NCBI GenBank assembly: GCA_949775045.1
Contig: OX459099.1
Location: 17,964,741-18,028,740, forward strand
DNA length: 64,000 nt
Source of the DNA: Metridium senile
Lineage: Eukaryota > Cnidaria > Anthozoa > Actiniaria > Metridiidae
Direction: 5' to 3'
Both the position numbers and the translations under genes were made by a program. Shown here one piece after another: positions 10,224-22,527 of this stretch (position 1 is the first letter of the stretch; each line of letters starts with the position of its first letter). Under the pieces are notes generated by a model. That model made no database searches. It had not been told where the DNA came from and saw only the letters and a list, made by a program, of their open reading frames with translations.

Positions 10224-13200
10224 ATGGGTGTAAGAGGCCTTACGACTTACGTGAATCATATACCAAGTGTGTGGACAAGTATAGATCTAAAAGACACAAA
10301 AGTGATCATTGACGGCAAGGCTCTTCTTTATTACTTGCAACGAGATATTGACAGTCGTTATGGAGGCCAGTACGACACAATAGCCAATGCTATTGAACAT
10401 TTCTTTACTTGCTTCAAGAAAAACAAAGTCACAACATATGTAATCTTTGATGGGCCTACTGTAGCCGTCGAAAAGAAACTATCAACGCTAAAAGATCGGG
10501 CACGGGAAAAAATTAATCGATGTTTTGATGTGTCCAAGCCGGGGACATCAGACGAAACAGTTGATCCTCCTTTAGCCAGGATGCTTCTTTTACAAAAACT
10601 AAAAAACCTGAAACACCTCGGAATACAATTTGCTGTTTGTGATCGGTAAGAAATGACCTATTACATCTAGGGGATTATATATGGTATACTCTTTTTAGAG
10701 AGAAAGAGGAGGGGGGAGTGTGGATTAGGACAACTTGTTGGTTAGTGTGCTATAAGCTTTAAAAAGAAGGGGACTGGATGACCGGAAAACGTTATTTCTT
10801 ACCTAATGTACACGCTTTGGGGCCGGACAAATAAATTGTGATTCCGCTGTGCACCTAATTTGCTGACTCAATATATTATTAATAAACGTATATCTCCATT
10901 TTCATTTTAACGAGTTTATTTCCTTTTTCTAATGTTTAAGTCCATGGCCAGTGCATTGAATCCCAATTTCCCAGTATCACCAAAAATTTCAATTGATTCC
11001 TTGCTGGATGTTGTAATACTTGATTCTAAGCTAATTAAGGGAGGGAGAGAGAAGAGGGGAGGAGAAGAAAGAAAAGGCGAGCCTGACTTCATTCCTATTT
11101 GAAACTCATTCCGCTCACGTGATCTATATTACGTCTCTTGACTGGCTTTGATGTTTGGAATGGGCAACAATACGGGCCTGTCATTATTGTCGTTAGATTA
11201 TCAATCACTCAACCAGAAACATCAAATACAAAATAAAACACCTCATTACAACTTTACTCGTCTTTGATCACAGTGACTGATAGTAACCAAATAAGCACTA
11301 CTACACAGCAGCAATGTGATTTTTTATTTCATGGATATATAATGTGTGCACAAGATAAACTTTGACATAACATTTATTTTGGAAGCTCACAAGAAATCTG
11401 AGGTCCAGGTGGGGTTTGAAACCAAGACCTTCCAATCTCTCTTTTATTTTATTCATGTTAAACTGAATTCGACAAATGCATTAATTAATTTTTTTTTTAC
11501 TATTTTCAGAGAGGCAGACCAGGAAATAGCATCTCTTGCTAACCAATGGAATTGTCCAGTAATAAGTAATGATAGTGACTTCTTCATCTATGATCTTCCT
11601 GCAGGGTATCTACCTCTTACTCACCTTCGCTGGACTGAATATTTGCTTCGTGCACGCATATATCATCGTGAGAAACTTTCACAGCATCTAAATGTACAGC
11701 CAAATTTGCTTCCATTTTTAGCCTCAATATTAGGGAATGATTACGTAGGCAGTGGTGTTTTGGCACCCTTTCAGAGGGCACTACGAAGTTATCAACCTGC
11801 AGCATCAAGGCAATCTACTGATTCAAACATAGCTGTGAAGATGAAGAAATGTTGCAGTTTTCTTGCCAATTCCAATACCCCAGATGACTCCTTGCAGTCT
11901 GTTCTCGCCATCATCACTAAAGGCAGTGAAAGAGCATCTTTAAAGAAAGCCTTGCTTGAGTCAATGGACGAGTACAAGATATTAGATGAAGCTAGTACTT
12001 TAGCATCGTATTTCGAGAGTGGTGATATCCAGGGTCACCTTGGCAAGGTTCCTGCATATGTGATTAAAAGATATCGCCATGGCAATTTCCCTGTTAGGTA
12101 TTTTGGTGTTATTTCCTGCGGAAGGAACATTTTAAAATCCCAGGTTGAAGATATGAGAAAAATCTCATCCAATAACTGTTCACTAAGACTGAGGCAAGTC
12201 ATATATGGCATCCTACTAACACCGTCACAGTCTGTAATAGAATGGAAACGAGATGGTTTGGATCTAAAGGAATGTCAAGTTCAACCCTTTATTGGGCCAG
12301 TTAAGGGCTACGGTGATCTGCCCAACTTACAAAGCCTTCACGAACAAGATGGGAATCAACGTAGGAAGTTGTTGCTATCCATACTTGAATCAAATACAGC
12401 AATCCAGTCATTGCCCGACACCGAGCAGCTCTTTGCAGCATCTATTCGTTACTGGATCCTACACGCCACACCAAAGGTAACCCAAAGATGTGTCAAGACG
12501 TTGATTTTACAATACCTTCAACAACTAAGAACCTCAACTAGGGAGCAGACAATGGAACCAAATGTTGATATTGCTTTACGACATAGTTTAGCACAATGGC
12601 AGTCAGTCATGGCTGAAACTCTTCATCTGAATAAAATACTTTTAGATGCATTTCCTCAACCCGATCTGTCAAAACTCTTCAATGGTGTCATCGCTCAGAT
12701 AATCATTCGCAAACTGTCACAAGGTAAAACCACAAAAATGCAATAAACATAAAACTACAATAAACTCAAAACAACGGAACACTTACAGAAATGCAGATAG
12801 CAGTATCGTGGTTCTGTAGTATTAGTTATTAGTTCTAACAATAATTGTTGATCAGTAGAGATATAAGCTGTGATAATTAATTTGACAACAACCTACAATA
12901 TGGGATAAATTAAAATTGTGGAGAAATTTGTTGACTTGGGCATTGTCGATTCGAATTCTATCAACATTGGGATGATATGGGTGATGGGGGTACCTCTTTG
13001 GAGTTTAATACAAATATTGATCAAGGTTTCAGCTAGTAAAATATATAGTTTTCACAATAAAACGTTTTCTATGTGTTTCAGGAAAACCACTAATGTACTC
13101 CACTAGCCAACAGGATGCCTTTAAACAGATATACGGTGCTGCTACACAGGAACTAGATGATAGTCATTGGTTGACCAGCAGCACACCACGTGACGTCCAT

Positions 13201-13332
13201 TCAGACAAATCTAAAAGTAAAGCGAAGAAGAATACCCAGAAACAAGGCTATTCAGCTGTTAATGGTTATTGTTTGATTGTTTGTTTGTCAATTGCTTGTT
13301 TGCTTGTTTGTTTGTTTATTTGTATGAAGTGA
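10224..13332 (+). CDS. Asteroid/ASTE1-like XPG-fold nuclease, copy A (three exons, 628 aa)
   Basis: Asteroid proteins belong to the FEN1/XPG nuclease superfamily; human ASTE1 is a structure-specific DNA endonuclease. The exons are 10224-10645, 11510-12723 and 13082-13332, all with GT/AG ends and matching phases. The XPG-N region (residues 1-140) opens MGVRGLTTYV and contains VIIDGKALLYYL and YVIFDGPT. XPG-I follows at residues 142-170 (EADQEIASLANQW...VISNDSDFFIYDL). The Glu/Asp pair (142, 144) and the Asp pair (162, 164) align with the metal-binding acids of FEN1. The rest of exon 2 is a family-specific helical region. Exon 3 encodes a Lys-rich stretch, then a Cys/Leu/Val/Ile-rich tail translated from a TTTG microsatellite, which replaces the NRFAAL tail of copies B and C. 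Exons 1 and 2 match copy C exactly in length, which supports the model. Confidence 0.88.
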
Positions 13333-15660
13333 TTTTGATCATCTTGTGCTTTATAGTCTTGAGTATAGCATCATATGCAGCTTATGGTGGCTAAAAGCTT
13401 AACATCAAATGACTAACAAAGAATAGGTTGTATTTCATAGAGCATAGTCATATCATTTCTCATTTACAGTCGTGTACTGGCAACCTGTTGTGCTCTTTAT
13501 CTAAGTAAATCTAAGGGAACTAGCCAATCAATGAGAAGTGAACATGCACAACTTATTGGCGTGACCCCGAGGGGAAAATATTAGTGGGTTGATGCTAACC
13601 TGACCGGGATAGGGAACTTTCTATCATTTTGTAAAAATTTATTTCGCTAAAATGTATATGTGTAATTGCTGCTAGCGAAGCGAGTAGCGATACTAATGTC
13701 GACGGGCTTCCTGTGTTGCTTCTGGCTGAGTAGATCCAGGGCATTTTATCAGTCCGTGAAACAACTCGATTTTGTGCATAAATCATCGTGGGTGATAATA
13801 GCTTTCCTACGTAACAACTTGTAGTCGGAAAGCGTGTTCATTACGGTTCGTAGTATACTTTACATTGGAATGTTTATGCAATATATCTATTGTTATTATC
13901 CCTATGGGAGAATAGTTTGTCTTACGAAAATTCTAGAATATGTAAATTACGCTTATAGTATATAAGCGAATGAGAGTTAGTTCATAATTCTCTCGCTAGT
14001 TGGACAGTTACGGTTTAAGTGTGTAACTAAAGTTAACTGATTTAATTTAATTCGTTACAATCATATATATCACTTGTGAAGTATTATAAATTCAGCTCTA
14101 ACGGCCTCGGAGCTGTACGTTGCATCGGTCGAGGACTACGTTTCCCAGTAGGTTTTTTCCCCAAAAGTGGTTTTATCCTACTGGTGTTTTCGTAGCGGGC
14201 GGCGTACTATATGATATTGTAATTTCATAGTTTCTTTTTTACATATGGATAGGAAAAAAATTAATTGGTTTGCTACACATGTTACGTTATATATTGCAAA
14301 AAAACTTATAGTAAAGAGCTAATAGCTTTGTATGATAGATTTCTTTAATTTTTCTTTGAATGAGGAAAAAGTTAGAGCGCATGTAATATCTCTGTCAAGG
14401 GAATTATAGGAGCTAGACATATGACGAAAGTAGCGACGGAAATTACAAGCGAATACAATTATTAAGCGCGAACGATACTCATGATCTGCGCTACTAGCTT
14501 GTAGACGTTTTACTTCACAGGTGAAAACTTTTCTCGGAAATGTTAGACTACGAGTGGTCATTCTTTTGCCTCCAGAATCAGTAATTTAAAAAAACGAGTG
14601 TTGCGGGATTCCTGTGGAGCGCGCCGGAAATAGATCGTTGAGTAGCGCGCTCCACAGGAATCCCGCAACACTCGTTTTTTTTAAATTACTGATTCTGGAG
14701 GGAAAAGAAGGACTACTCGTAGTCTACGGAAATGTGTGTATTCTAACTAATCATAGCGTTATGTAGCCTCCTATGCAGCCGCTCCTTTGTATCGTCACGC
14801 AATACTAAAGACCGCGCTGCTCATCATATTACCTTATTAATATATCAGCTTGCTCTCTGAATATGACAAAATAAACTAAGGAGAATGGGAAATGGGGTAA
14901 AAAGGATACCCTGTTCATGCATGAGCGATAGGATACATGAAGTTCGTGAACGAAGACATAATTTGCTTTAAAACTAATATAGAATATTTACCTAAAGTAT
15001 GAGTAAATGAACTATTTACCTGTAGCTTGACTTTTTTCCTTTTATCAGTCGTCCTCGAATTGTATTTTAAAAATGGCGCCTTCAATAAATTTAATTTTAT
15101 ACAGGCCTGTCTCTCACGGACTTTAAGCATATTACGTCATACATTCGCCCGTCGAAACTATATCTACACTGGGTAGGAAACTCCATCAAGGTTGCCATGA
15201 TACATCCAATCACACAGCTCTTATAACAAAAGGCTATTGTTGGGTAGGCTTTCGTACCATGCTTGTAAGACAAAAATTACGACTCTCTTATCCCCGAATG
15301 GTCATAAATTGACAGCAAACTACTTTCTTGAGGGGGAGGGTTGTGATTTTTACAGGGGAGGACTAAAGTTTTTGTGTGATATTTCCGCTGCTGTTCCCGG
15401 CTAGCTCTGTTAACAACAAATATGCTAAAAGAATAGGTAAAATGCTCTCAAAGACTGCTTATAAATTCATTCGGGTGAAGCTAGTATAGGAAAATTATTT
15501 TTTTTGCTGTTACTAAATGTGCACAGAAATGTGTTGTAACTGGAAAATACGAGAAGGTGAATCATGATTAATGATGATATTTGTTTTTCTGGTTATGAAC
15601 TATAGTCATCATCTAGCTACGAATGTACAGAATGCAAATTTTGTACAAACTAATCAAGAG
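13333..15660. other. Region between ASTE1-like copy A and the copy B flank
   Basis: Apart from the hairpin at 14546-14720, I see a GACGGGCTTCCTGTG motif near 13699 that resembles the 48-53 kb element ends. Unclassified AT-rich sequence makes up the rest. Small ORFs are not supported by splice context or similarity. Confidence 0.45.
14546..14720. mobile_element. Near-perfect 80-bp-arm hairpin element
   Basis: The left arm includes CCAGAATCAGTAATTTAAA, ACGAGTGTTGCGGG and ATTCCTGTGGAGCGCGC. The right arm is its reverse complement, with only about 15 bp of loop. The CCTGTGG core resembles the ends of the 48.8-53.9 kb elements. Confidence 0.8.
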
Positions 15661-15667
15661 TGAGACT

Positions 15668-15869
15668 CAGGCCTCGTCTACACGAATCCGATCCGGCTGA
15701 AACCGCATAGAAATATTTGCGTCCACACGAATCTGCGTATCCGGGGGATTCAAGTAAAAGTATGCGGTTTCGGTGACTGGATTCAATGGATTCGTGTGGA
15801 CGATAGGCCGATTCGCATCAAAAAGTATGCGGTTTCAAAAGTATCCGGATCCGTGTAGACGGGGTCTTA
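15668..15869. mobile_element. MITE with CCTCGTCTACACG ends
   Basis: GCCTCGTCTACACGAATCCG at the left pairs with CGGATCCGTGTAGACGGGG at the right. Internal direct and inverted copies of GGATTCGTGTGGACG and GTATGCGGTTTC are present. No ORF. Confidence 0.65.
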
Positions 15870-15885
15870 GACCCTGGGGGCTGGA

Positions 15886-16510
15886 TAGGGTATACTCGTC
15901 GTATCTTTTAGAAGTAAAAATCAGCGGTTTGGTTACTTTTAGTGTATATTAAAATTGAAATTTAGAATAACGATATTTCTTTGTATTTGTTACACCGGGG
16001 GGGGGGGGGGGGGGGGGGGGGTACAAAAATAAACTCAAGCTAAGCTGCCAGTAACATCGCGCAGTCGTACCTTTTAGTGGTCAAAAATCAACAAGGCCTT
16101 AACAGTTCTTGTAATTTATTTGTACCTTTTAGGAGTAATTTCAAAATCCGGGGACTTTTAGGTACCGAAAAAGGAAGAGCCCATTGCATCTTTTTGGTGG
16201 GAACACGACCACAATTATTTGTTTAATGGAAACTTTGTTCCTCAATAAGACATTGACATGTCAGGCTAATATGCCCATGAAAACCATGTGTTCTAATTTT
16301 CACTTAAAAGTAGACTGATAAGTTACCCATAGTCATCTGCGCATGGGCAGCAGAAGCCAGAGCATCGTTCGCGTTCAGATATAAACCCTCGGGTGCCGTT
16401 AAAGAAGTTATCGATTAGTAACCGAGTGACATACAATCGCTTCTAATACTAGAAAGACCAAAATCACGAGATTGAAATAGGAGCTAGACATATGACGAAA
16501 GGTCAATGGA
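15886..16510 (+). repeat. Segmental duplicate of the 5' flank of copy A
   Basis: The sequence from CTGGATAGGGTATACTCGTC to about 16510 follows 9107-9790 closely. It includes the CTTTTAGGTACCGAAAA and ATCGTTCGCGTT blocks. It lacks the 112-bp foldback inserted at 9434 and has a longer uninterrupted poly-G tract (about 15997-16020) and an extra 90 bp after it. Confidence 0.8.
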
Positions 16511-16549
16511 ATAACAAAGCAAGCAAATAAGCGACGCATCATCATCGGG

Positions 16550-16870
16550 TGAAACGGTTTCTGGGAACTGTGTGTATACTTAAAATTTAATTAAATCATT
16601 TTGAGAGGAAATGTTTCTAGAATATTCCTACACCATGTATGGCGCACTTCACGGGTGAAAAGGTTTCTGGGAAATGTGTGTATACTTAAAATTTAATCAA
16701 AGCATTCTGAGAGGAAAAGTTTCTAGAATATTCAGTTCCGGCTGCACAACTAGTTTGTATACGTTTCACTTCACGGGTGAAAAGGTTCCTGGGAACTGTG
16801 TGTATACTTGAATCAACGCATTTTAAGAGGAAAGGTTTCTAGAATATTTCTACACCACTAGCTTGTATAC
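16550..16870 (+). repeat. Three tandem copies of an upstream motif block of copy B
   Basis: Roughly 110-125-bp units start CGGGTGAAA-GGTTTCTGGG, continue AACTGTGTGTATACTT, and end with AGAGGAAA and GTTTCTAGAATATT. Copy A has one diverged unit at about 10000-10080. The GTTTCTAGAATATT segment resembles a heat-shock-element core; that reading is inference. Confidence 0.7.
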
Positions 16871-17039
16871 GCACAGGCAGCCCAAGCTCTGAATTACGTC
16901 ATTGAATATGCTTGTATATTGGTGAATAAAGACTCGAATTACAACAGTTTTAGTGTCTTCACTTTATTTTTCAGTATGTTCACTTCATAATTTGAATAAA
17001 ATACAAACTTTGTGGCATGCTGTACTATGAATGTCATAT

Positions 17040-17408
17040 TGTCTATGTGTGTCGTTTTTTACGCGAAAAACGACTTATTTAGGGGTGAAATTGAAGTTTT
17101 AGTTTGACCTACTTCACCACTTACTAATAAGAAGACAAGGCTGGACACACGCCACAAGGTCACCCTCGAACTCGGCGCCCAAAACGATACTTTCTCCAAT
17201 CGAATTCCATCGATACTTCGGGTATAGACAGAGGGATAATTGAACTAAATCATGCCGAAATTTCATGAGAATACCTTTTGGCATGGCAGAGCAATCGTAC
17301 GATATTTGCCAAATTTCGTCAAGAACTGAGGCTCGGTAAAATGAAGTCGGACACCGGATGTCCAACGGCTCTTGAAGCCTCGACCTGGAGATACGAAACC
17401 CATGCCCA
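17040..17408. other. Unrelated insert at the copy B truncation point
   Basis: It begins near a small palindrome, GTCGTTTTTTACGCGAAAAACGAC (split here as arms GTCGTTTTT and AAAAACGAC). It then has a GC-richer block open on both strands (minus 17491-17114, 125 codons). No domain recognised. It may be part of a mobile element that caused the truncation. Confidence 0.4.
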
Positions 17409-18323
17409 CGCACAATGGCAGTCAGTCTTGGCTGAAACTCTTCATCTGAATAAAATACTTTTAGATGCATTTCCTGAACCTGATCTGTCAAAACTCTTCA
17501 ATGGTGTCATCGCTCACACGATCAAGTATGAACTCGACAAAGGTAAGAATCATATTACGATGACTGAGTACTTACTCAAAAAGTAACCAGAAATGTTTTT
17601 TTTAAAAAGGTATATCATACAACATTGTATGCTGATTCAGATGCAGCAAAGAAAAAGGTATCCTGTGCTCGTTTCTGAGATATTGGTTTTGAACGAGAAA
17701 TGGCAAAAGCTGGGCCTTGCACCAGATAATTCACAACTATAAATTCTAAAAAAGCTATGAATATATATTTCACTAAATCGTTCCATTCAGAATTTGCCTA
17801 AACACGTCACGTTCTTCCTAAAAAAAATGTATTCTGATTGGCTAACAGTTTTCATTTTATTTTCAAAATCAGACAACCTACAAGATGGGGGGAAAATAAT
17901 TGGCTAGCCTATTGGCCCCCTTATTATTTTTTACTTATCTGTAGATTACGCCCGCGCTGCATTGTTGGCCAAAGTGACACCTTTGCATACATCCGAAAAA
18001 AATGGCTGTTCGCTTTGCGTCTTGAAGTGAGAAAGAAATGATAGCTAGTCATACTAACAATTTTGCTATATGTTTCAGGAAAGCCACTGGAGGACTTCAA
18101 TAACCCACTGGATGACTATAAACAGATTTACGATGCAGCAACACAGGGACTCCATGATAGAGACAAAGCTAAACGAAAACCGAAGAAGAAAGCAACCAAG
18201 AAACAAGTCAGTTCAGCCACGAATCGCTTTGCTGCTTTAGAGCAACTATCTGGCGATGGTAATGATGATGATGGTGATGATGATGATGGTGGTAGTAGTG
18301 GTGGTGATGATGGTACATGGTGA
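17409..18323 (+). pseudogene. ASTE1-like copy B, 5'-truncated
   Basis: Similarity to copies A and C begins abruptly at about 17409 (GCACAATGGCAGTCAGTC), corresponding to position 12591 in copy A. Only the last 134 bp of exon 2 (to 17542, donor GTAAGA) and exon 3 (18079-18323) survive. Exon 1, the XPG catalytic motifs and most of exon 2 are absent. The upstream 300 bp is unrelated sequence with an open reading frame of no recognised family. Exon 3 is intact to NRFAALEQLSG, then runs into a GAT/GGT microsatellite that encodes an acidic Asp/Gly tail before a TGA. The remaining reading frame and splice sites are undamaged, so a short transcript is possible, but it cannot encode a nuclease. Confidence 0.85.
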
Positions 18324-18464
18324 TGTTGAAGATGATGGTGGTGTTGATGTTTGCGGTGGTGGTAATGATGATGCTGGTTGCTTATATGGCGGTGATGATC
18401 AATGAGGTGATGATAATGGTGATGATAATGGTGATGATAATGGTGATGATAATGACGATGGTAA

Positions 18465-19780
18465 TAGAGTACTAAAGTGTGACGTCACGAAAAAATAAAT
18501 TTTTGCTTTAACAATTTTTGGTTGCCATTTGCGATGAACAATCAAAATAGACATTCACACTAATAGCTAGCAAACTCTTTGATAACGGCATTCAACCATA
18601 CGAACAATTTTAAGATTGTTAGAAGAATAAAAGAATAAATTATGAAATAATCCGTGTAGTGTCTCAAAATCTTGAGGACAACTTATGTGTAAAAAAAGAA
18701 TTAATTAGAATGTAATGTTGCTAAATCAGTAAACTAAAGCGTATTTCACAGATTTATAGCAACCACTATAAAATTGTTTACGACGATCATATGTATTAAT
18801 TATGGATCGAATCTAGACATAATAGTTTTGTATGTTCAGGCTAAAATAAACTCAAAGATTACAAATCTCAAACATACCTTAACCAGAGTCAGCTTGCATT
18901 GTAAAATAGCCTTTTGTGGTTATAATTTATAGCGATAGAATTTGATTCTAGTCGAATTTTGTGTAGTCTCCCTCCCAGCCTTTGTTGAAGGAGTGTCCTA
19001 CTTCTCAAAACTTCTGAATATGGGTGTTGGCTAGCTTTGCATCACGTCGTGATATACTACATACTTTTACCATGACGTAACTCTTTATAAGGAATTATTG
19101 ATATAATAAATATAATAATAATCAAATTGTTATGAATGATATCATGGTCGATTAGAAAATCAATAAAAAGAGAATCTGTAAACAATAACCCTCATTTTCC
19201 TGTTGAGAATGATTGTAACAACCTCAATTATTGGTGTTTAGATGTCCATATCTCAACAATAACCTACATGCTCTTTATTATAATAATGATTGTAAATACC
19301 ACGATTATTCATGTTTAGATATAAGCCTAAAATATCTCAATAATAACCTCCATGTTCTTGACGAAAATTAAAATTGTAAAAACCTTTTTCTTCGCAAAAT
19401 AGTACAGACGAAGACGCAACTTTGTAACAATTTTATTTTAAACATATATAAAAATCCAACGAAATATAAAAACATATTCTACAGAAACACGTGAATCGAT
19501 CAAATAACAGCTGAGATCGATATGGCCATTTGAATATATAATTTCCCCATACAAATCACTGTAAATTAGGCTCTGTTCCAAAAGTTTGGAACAGACCCGA
19601 AAATACAGTGATTTGTATGGGGAAATTATATATTCAAGTGGCCATATCTCAGCTGTTATTTGACGAATTCTCCTTAAATTTTCTGTGTGAACGTCGTTTT
19701 TGATTGTCTATTAAAATTGAGAACCAAAAATATGATATAGTGAAATAAGATTTTTATGACGTCATCACTTTAGTACTCTA
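18465..19780. mobile_element. 1.3-kb long-inverted-repeat element
   Basis: The ends TAGAGTACTAAAGTG and CACTTTAGTACTCTA are a perfect 15-bp TIR, followed by further paired blocks (GACGTCA; TTGATTGTCTATT with AATAGACAATCAA-like sequence). The centre is a hairpin (ACAGCTGAGAT...CCATACAAATCACTGTA paired with its complement, about 19508-19665). It sits just after the microsatellite tail of copy B and is absent after copy C. Confidence 0.8.
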
Positions 19781-19785
19781 TGATG

Positions 19786-21293
19786 ATAGTTACTATTCAC
19801 CACCCTACCCCATTGTTCTCTCTCTGCACTAAATCACTGATTGCTGAGTACCCGCGTCTGAAAGCAAAGATATTTAGTTATGTTGCAGTTCGCACTCTGC
19901 AATATCAAACATATTGCAGTTCGCACTCTGCAATATCAAACATATTGCAGTGTGTTTTGTTAAGTGTGTATAACTAATAATTTCCATTCTAGTAAGCATC
20001 ATCAGACTTATAATTCATTAAATAATTTACTAGATAGCGATTTTTGGTGAAAAAAGACTTTGAGTACCAATGCCAGGATTCGAACCGAGACCTTCTGCAT
20101 TGCTGTATCCGCGCTTTAAGCCATTATGCTACCCAGGCAACCGATGGAAAACTTGCAACAAAAACACGTTTAATGTCATCAAGTTCATTAGCATTCCTCT
20201 AAATAGAATTGATGAAATTATAACTAATTAGAGTTTGGTAAGCCTATTGTTATTATATTCAAAGAGACAAGAAACCGCTGATTATTATGCAACAAAGAGA
20301 ACAATAATGGGACAGGCTATTGAATGATTATTACATTTTCATTGGCTGATAATATTATAACTAATTAAGCGGCGTTGACACGAGCAATTTTTCCTTGACA
20401 AGTATCCTTGACAATTTTCATTGCTCGTGTAGACGATCAGCAAGATTTCCTTGACAATTTTATATTGACAAGGTTTCCTTGCTCGTGTAGATGATGAACA
20501 AGTTTTCCTTGACAAGTTTAAGTTGTGCCCACAATGCCTTGCATTCAGCAGAGTACTAACATAATATTGGTTCCAGTCCCTTGTCGAGTAAAAAACAAAA
20601 TGATTTATAGTTAAGTCCGATCAACTTGAAGTTTTACATGTGAAAAGTAAACACCAAAAGAAAAATTTTCTTCTTTTCACTTTTACAAATGTTACGATTT
20701 TTGGCGGGAAAATGACGTCACCAATTTTAGTGGGAAATTGAAATAGAGGGTTATGCAAAATTTTAAAATGCGCATTTGAAAGAACTCATTGAGATATGTT
20801 CAAAACCGAAGAGATAACAGTCAAAGTCAAATTTAATCAAAATATATGATTTTTGAAGTTTAGAAATGTTTTCTATTTTACATTAAAAAAATTATAACTT
20901 TAGATTAAATTTGACTTTGACTATTATCTCTTCGGTTTTGAACGTATCTCAATGAGTTCTTTCAAATGCGCATTTTAAAATTTTGCATTACCCTCATTTT
21001 AGATTTTCCTCTAAAATTGATGACGTTATTTTCCCGCCAAAAATCGTAACATTTGTAAAAGTGAAAAGAAGAATTATTTTCTTTGGGTGTGTACTCTTCA
21101 CATATAAAATTTGAAGTTGATCGGACCTAACTATAAAAAGTTATTCAAAATCACGCTTAAAAACGCCGATTTCAGTACACTGCCAGCCCAGCGTGAAAGT
21201 TTGGTAAGCCTATTTTTATTATATTCAAAAACACAAGAAACCGCCGATTACTGTGCAAGAGAGAAAACAATGGGGCAGGGTGGTGAATAGTAA
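19786..21293. mobile_element. Composite inverted-repeat region with a 260-bp-arm palindrome
   Basis: Outer blocks pair: GTTACTATTCACCACCCTAC (19787) with GGTGGTGAATAGTAAC-like sequence near 21280. Inside, 20607-21134 is a long palindrome (TTAAGTCCGATCAACTT...AAGTTGATCGGACCTAA) with GACGTCA and GGCGGGAAAA in both arms. The direct repeat AGTTTGGTAAGCCTATT occurs at 20233 and 21200. A short TTGACAAG/CGTGTAGA repeat lies at 20370-20520. No ORF. Confidence 0.65.
20041..20145 (-). repeat. tRNA-derived SINE head (tRNA-like)
   Basis: Read on the minus strand it has an A-box-like TGGGTAGCATAATGG and a perfect B-box GGTTCGAATCC at normal spacing. The acceptor stem does not pair properly, so I call it a SINE or tRNA relic, not a functional tRNA. 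Confidence 0.55.
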
Positions 21294-21311
21294 CTATATA
21301 CGATAGTCACT

Positions 21312-21400
21312 TCGGCCGGCTAGCAATATTAGATATATTGCAGTCAGCTTCGGGCTGCGCCCTCAGCTGACTGCAATATATCTAATATTGCTGCCGGCCT
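21312..21400. mobile_element. Strong snap-back hairpin
   Basis: AGCAATATTAGATATATTGC plus AGTCAGCT is followed 17 bases later by its reverse complement. The GCCGGC-rich flanks pair as well. Confidence 0.8.
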
Positions 21401-22102
21401 CAGTAACTATCTAATACATAGTGATGATGATGGTGATAGTAAGGGTGATAGTGTTGGCGATCAGATGCCAAATATCTTATGAAAAAGAGATGCATGGACT
21501 ACTATCTATGATTGACAGCACGACAAAGCAAATACCGGGTCGGTGATATTATACAAAACAACACATCCCCCTGCCCTCCCAGCATTTAATAACACGTCAC
21601 AAAAAATGGCATTTTAACTTTAATTTCGGCTTAATTTTTCTATTATTATAAAAATCTTTTAAAATCATATGAAAAATATCTTCCTTCTTATTATGGAAGT
21701 TTTATTCTATTTTATCAAAACATCTGACGCACTCCATTAAAGCTATAGAATGATATATAGACATTTCAAAATTGAATTGTGAACAATTTTAACTTATTGA
21801 TTTTTATTAATATTATTAAAATACTGATCGAAGTGCGCATTTTCAGCCCCAAATTCACTGTTGGTCTTGTAAATTTAAAATGAAAAAGTAGATCTTTTTA
21901 GCGATTTACTGTTTTGTTTAGTATGTTCTAAAATAAATTGAATTACATTTCTAAACTTGTGCTTTTAACAATTACATAAGATGTGCCATACATTTGTGTC
22001 TTGGAATGCACTATCCAGTATCCATTTTTCATAATTCAACCTTTTATAGAAACAGTTATAGCAGGTTGGTTTATACATTTATATTCTCAGCACTTATTGA
22101 TA

Positions 22103-22356
22103 CACCTATTTCAATTAACGTTGTCCATCTCGAATGGTTGATGAGACCGATAGGAGTTGTGGGAGCTCATTAAATTCCAAATACATTGTTTAAATCACAC
22201 TTGAATGGTGCTGAATTACAGATAACAGTATTTCAGAAGTAAACATTAATATTCAAGCGCGATTTAAATAGTGCATTTATAATTTAACGAGCTCCCACAA
22301 TTCCTATCGGTCTCAGATCAACCATTCCAGTTGGACAACGTTAATTGAAATAGGTG
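22103..22356. mobile_element. 254-bp Tc1/mariner-type MITE, TA target
   Basis: TA|CACCTATTTCAATTAACG at the left pairs with CGTTAATTGAAATAGGTG|TA at the right. Inner blocks GAGACCGATAGGA and GGGAGCTC also pair. The copy C flank (near 30345) has CTTATTGATAGAAAGAGG with no insert, so the empty site is known. Confidence 0.83.
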
Positions 22357-22527
22357 TATATAGAGGTAGTATGTCTGGTCATGTTATACCTCACTTAGTA
22401 GCGAAAACTAACTAAGCAGCTGTCTAGTAGTTGTATACCTCATTAATACATTCATTCAATACCCTGTGTATGGGGTTATATATGATATGTACTTCTGCAT
22501 GTTTATAATTATCCTATGGTACTTGTC

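Noticed and set aside
11346..11509. Longer N-terminus for asteroid exon 2 starting at the ATG at 11346
   Set aside because: This stretch is intron: TTTTCAG at 11503-11509 is the acceptor, the phase matches exon 1, and copy C has the same arrangement.
17114..17491. A 125-residue protein on the minus strand at the copy B breakpoint
   Set aside because: Part of it is antisense to the surviving asteroid exon, and no family resemblance or splice context was found.
20041..20145. A functional tRNA gene on the minus strand
   Set aside because: A and B boxes are good, but the acceptor and anticodon stems do not fold as a normal tRNA; a SINE head is more likely.
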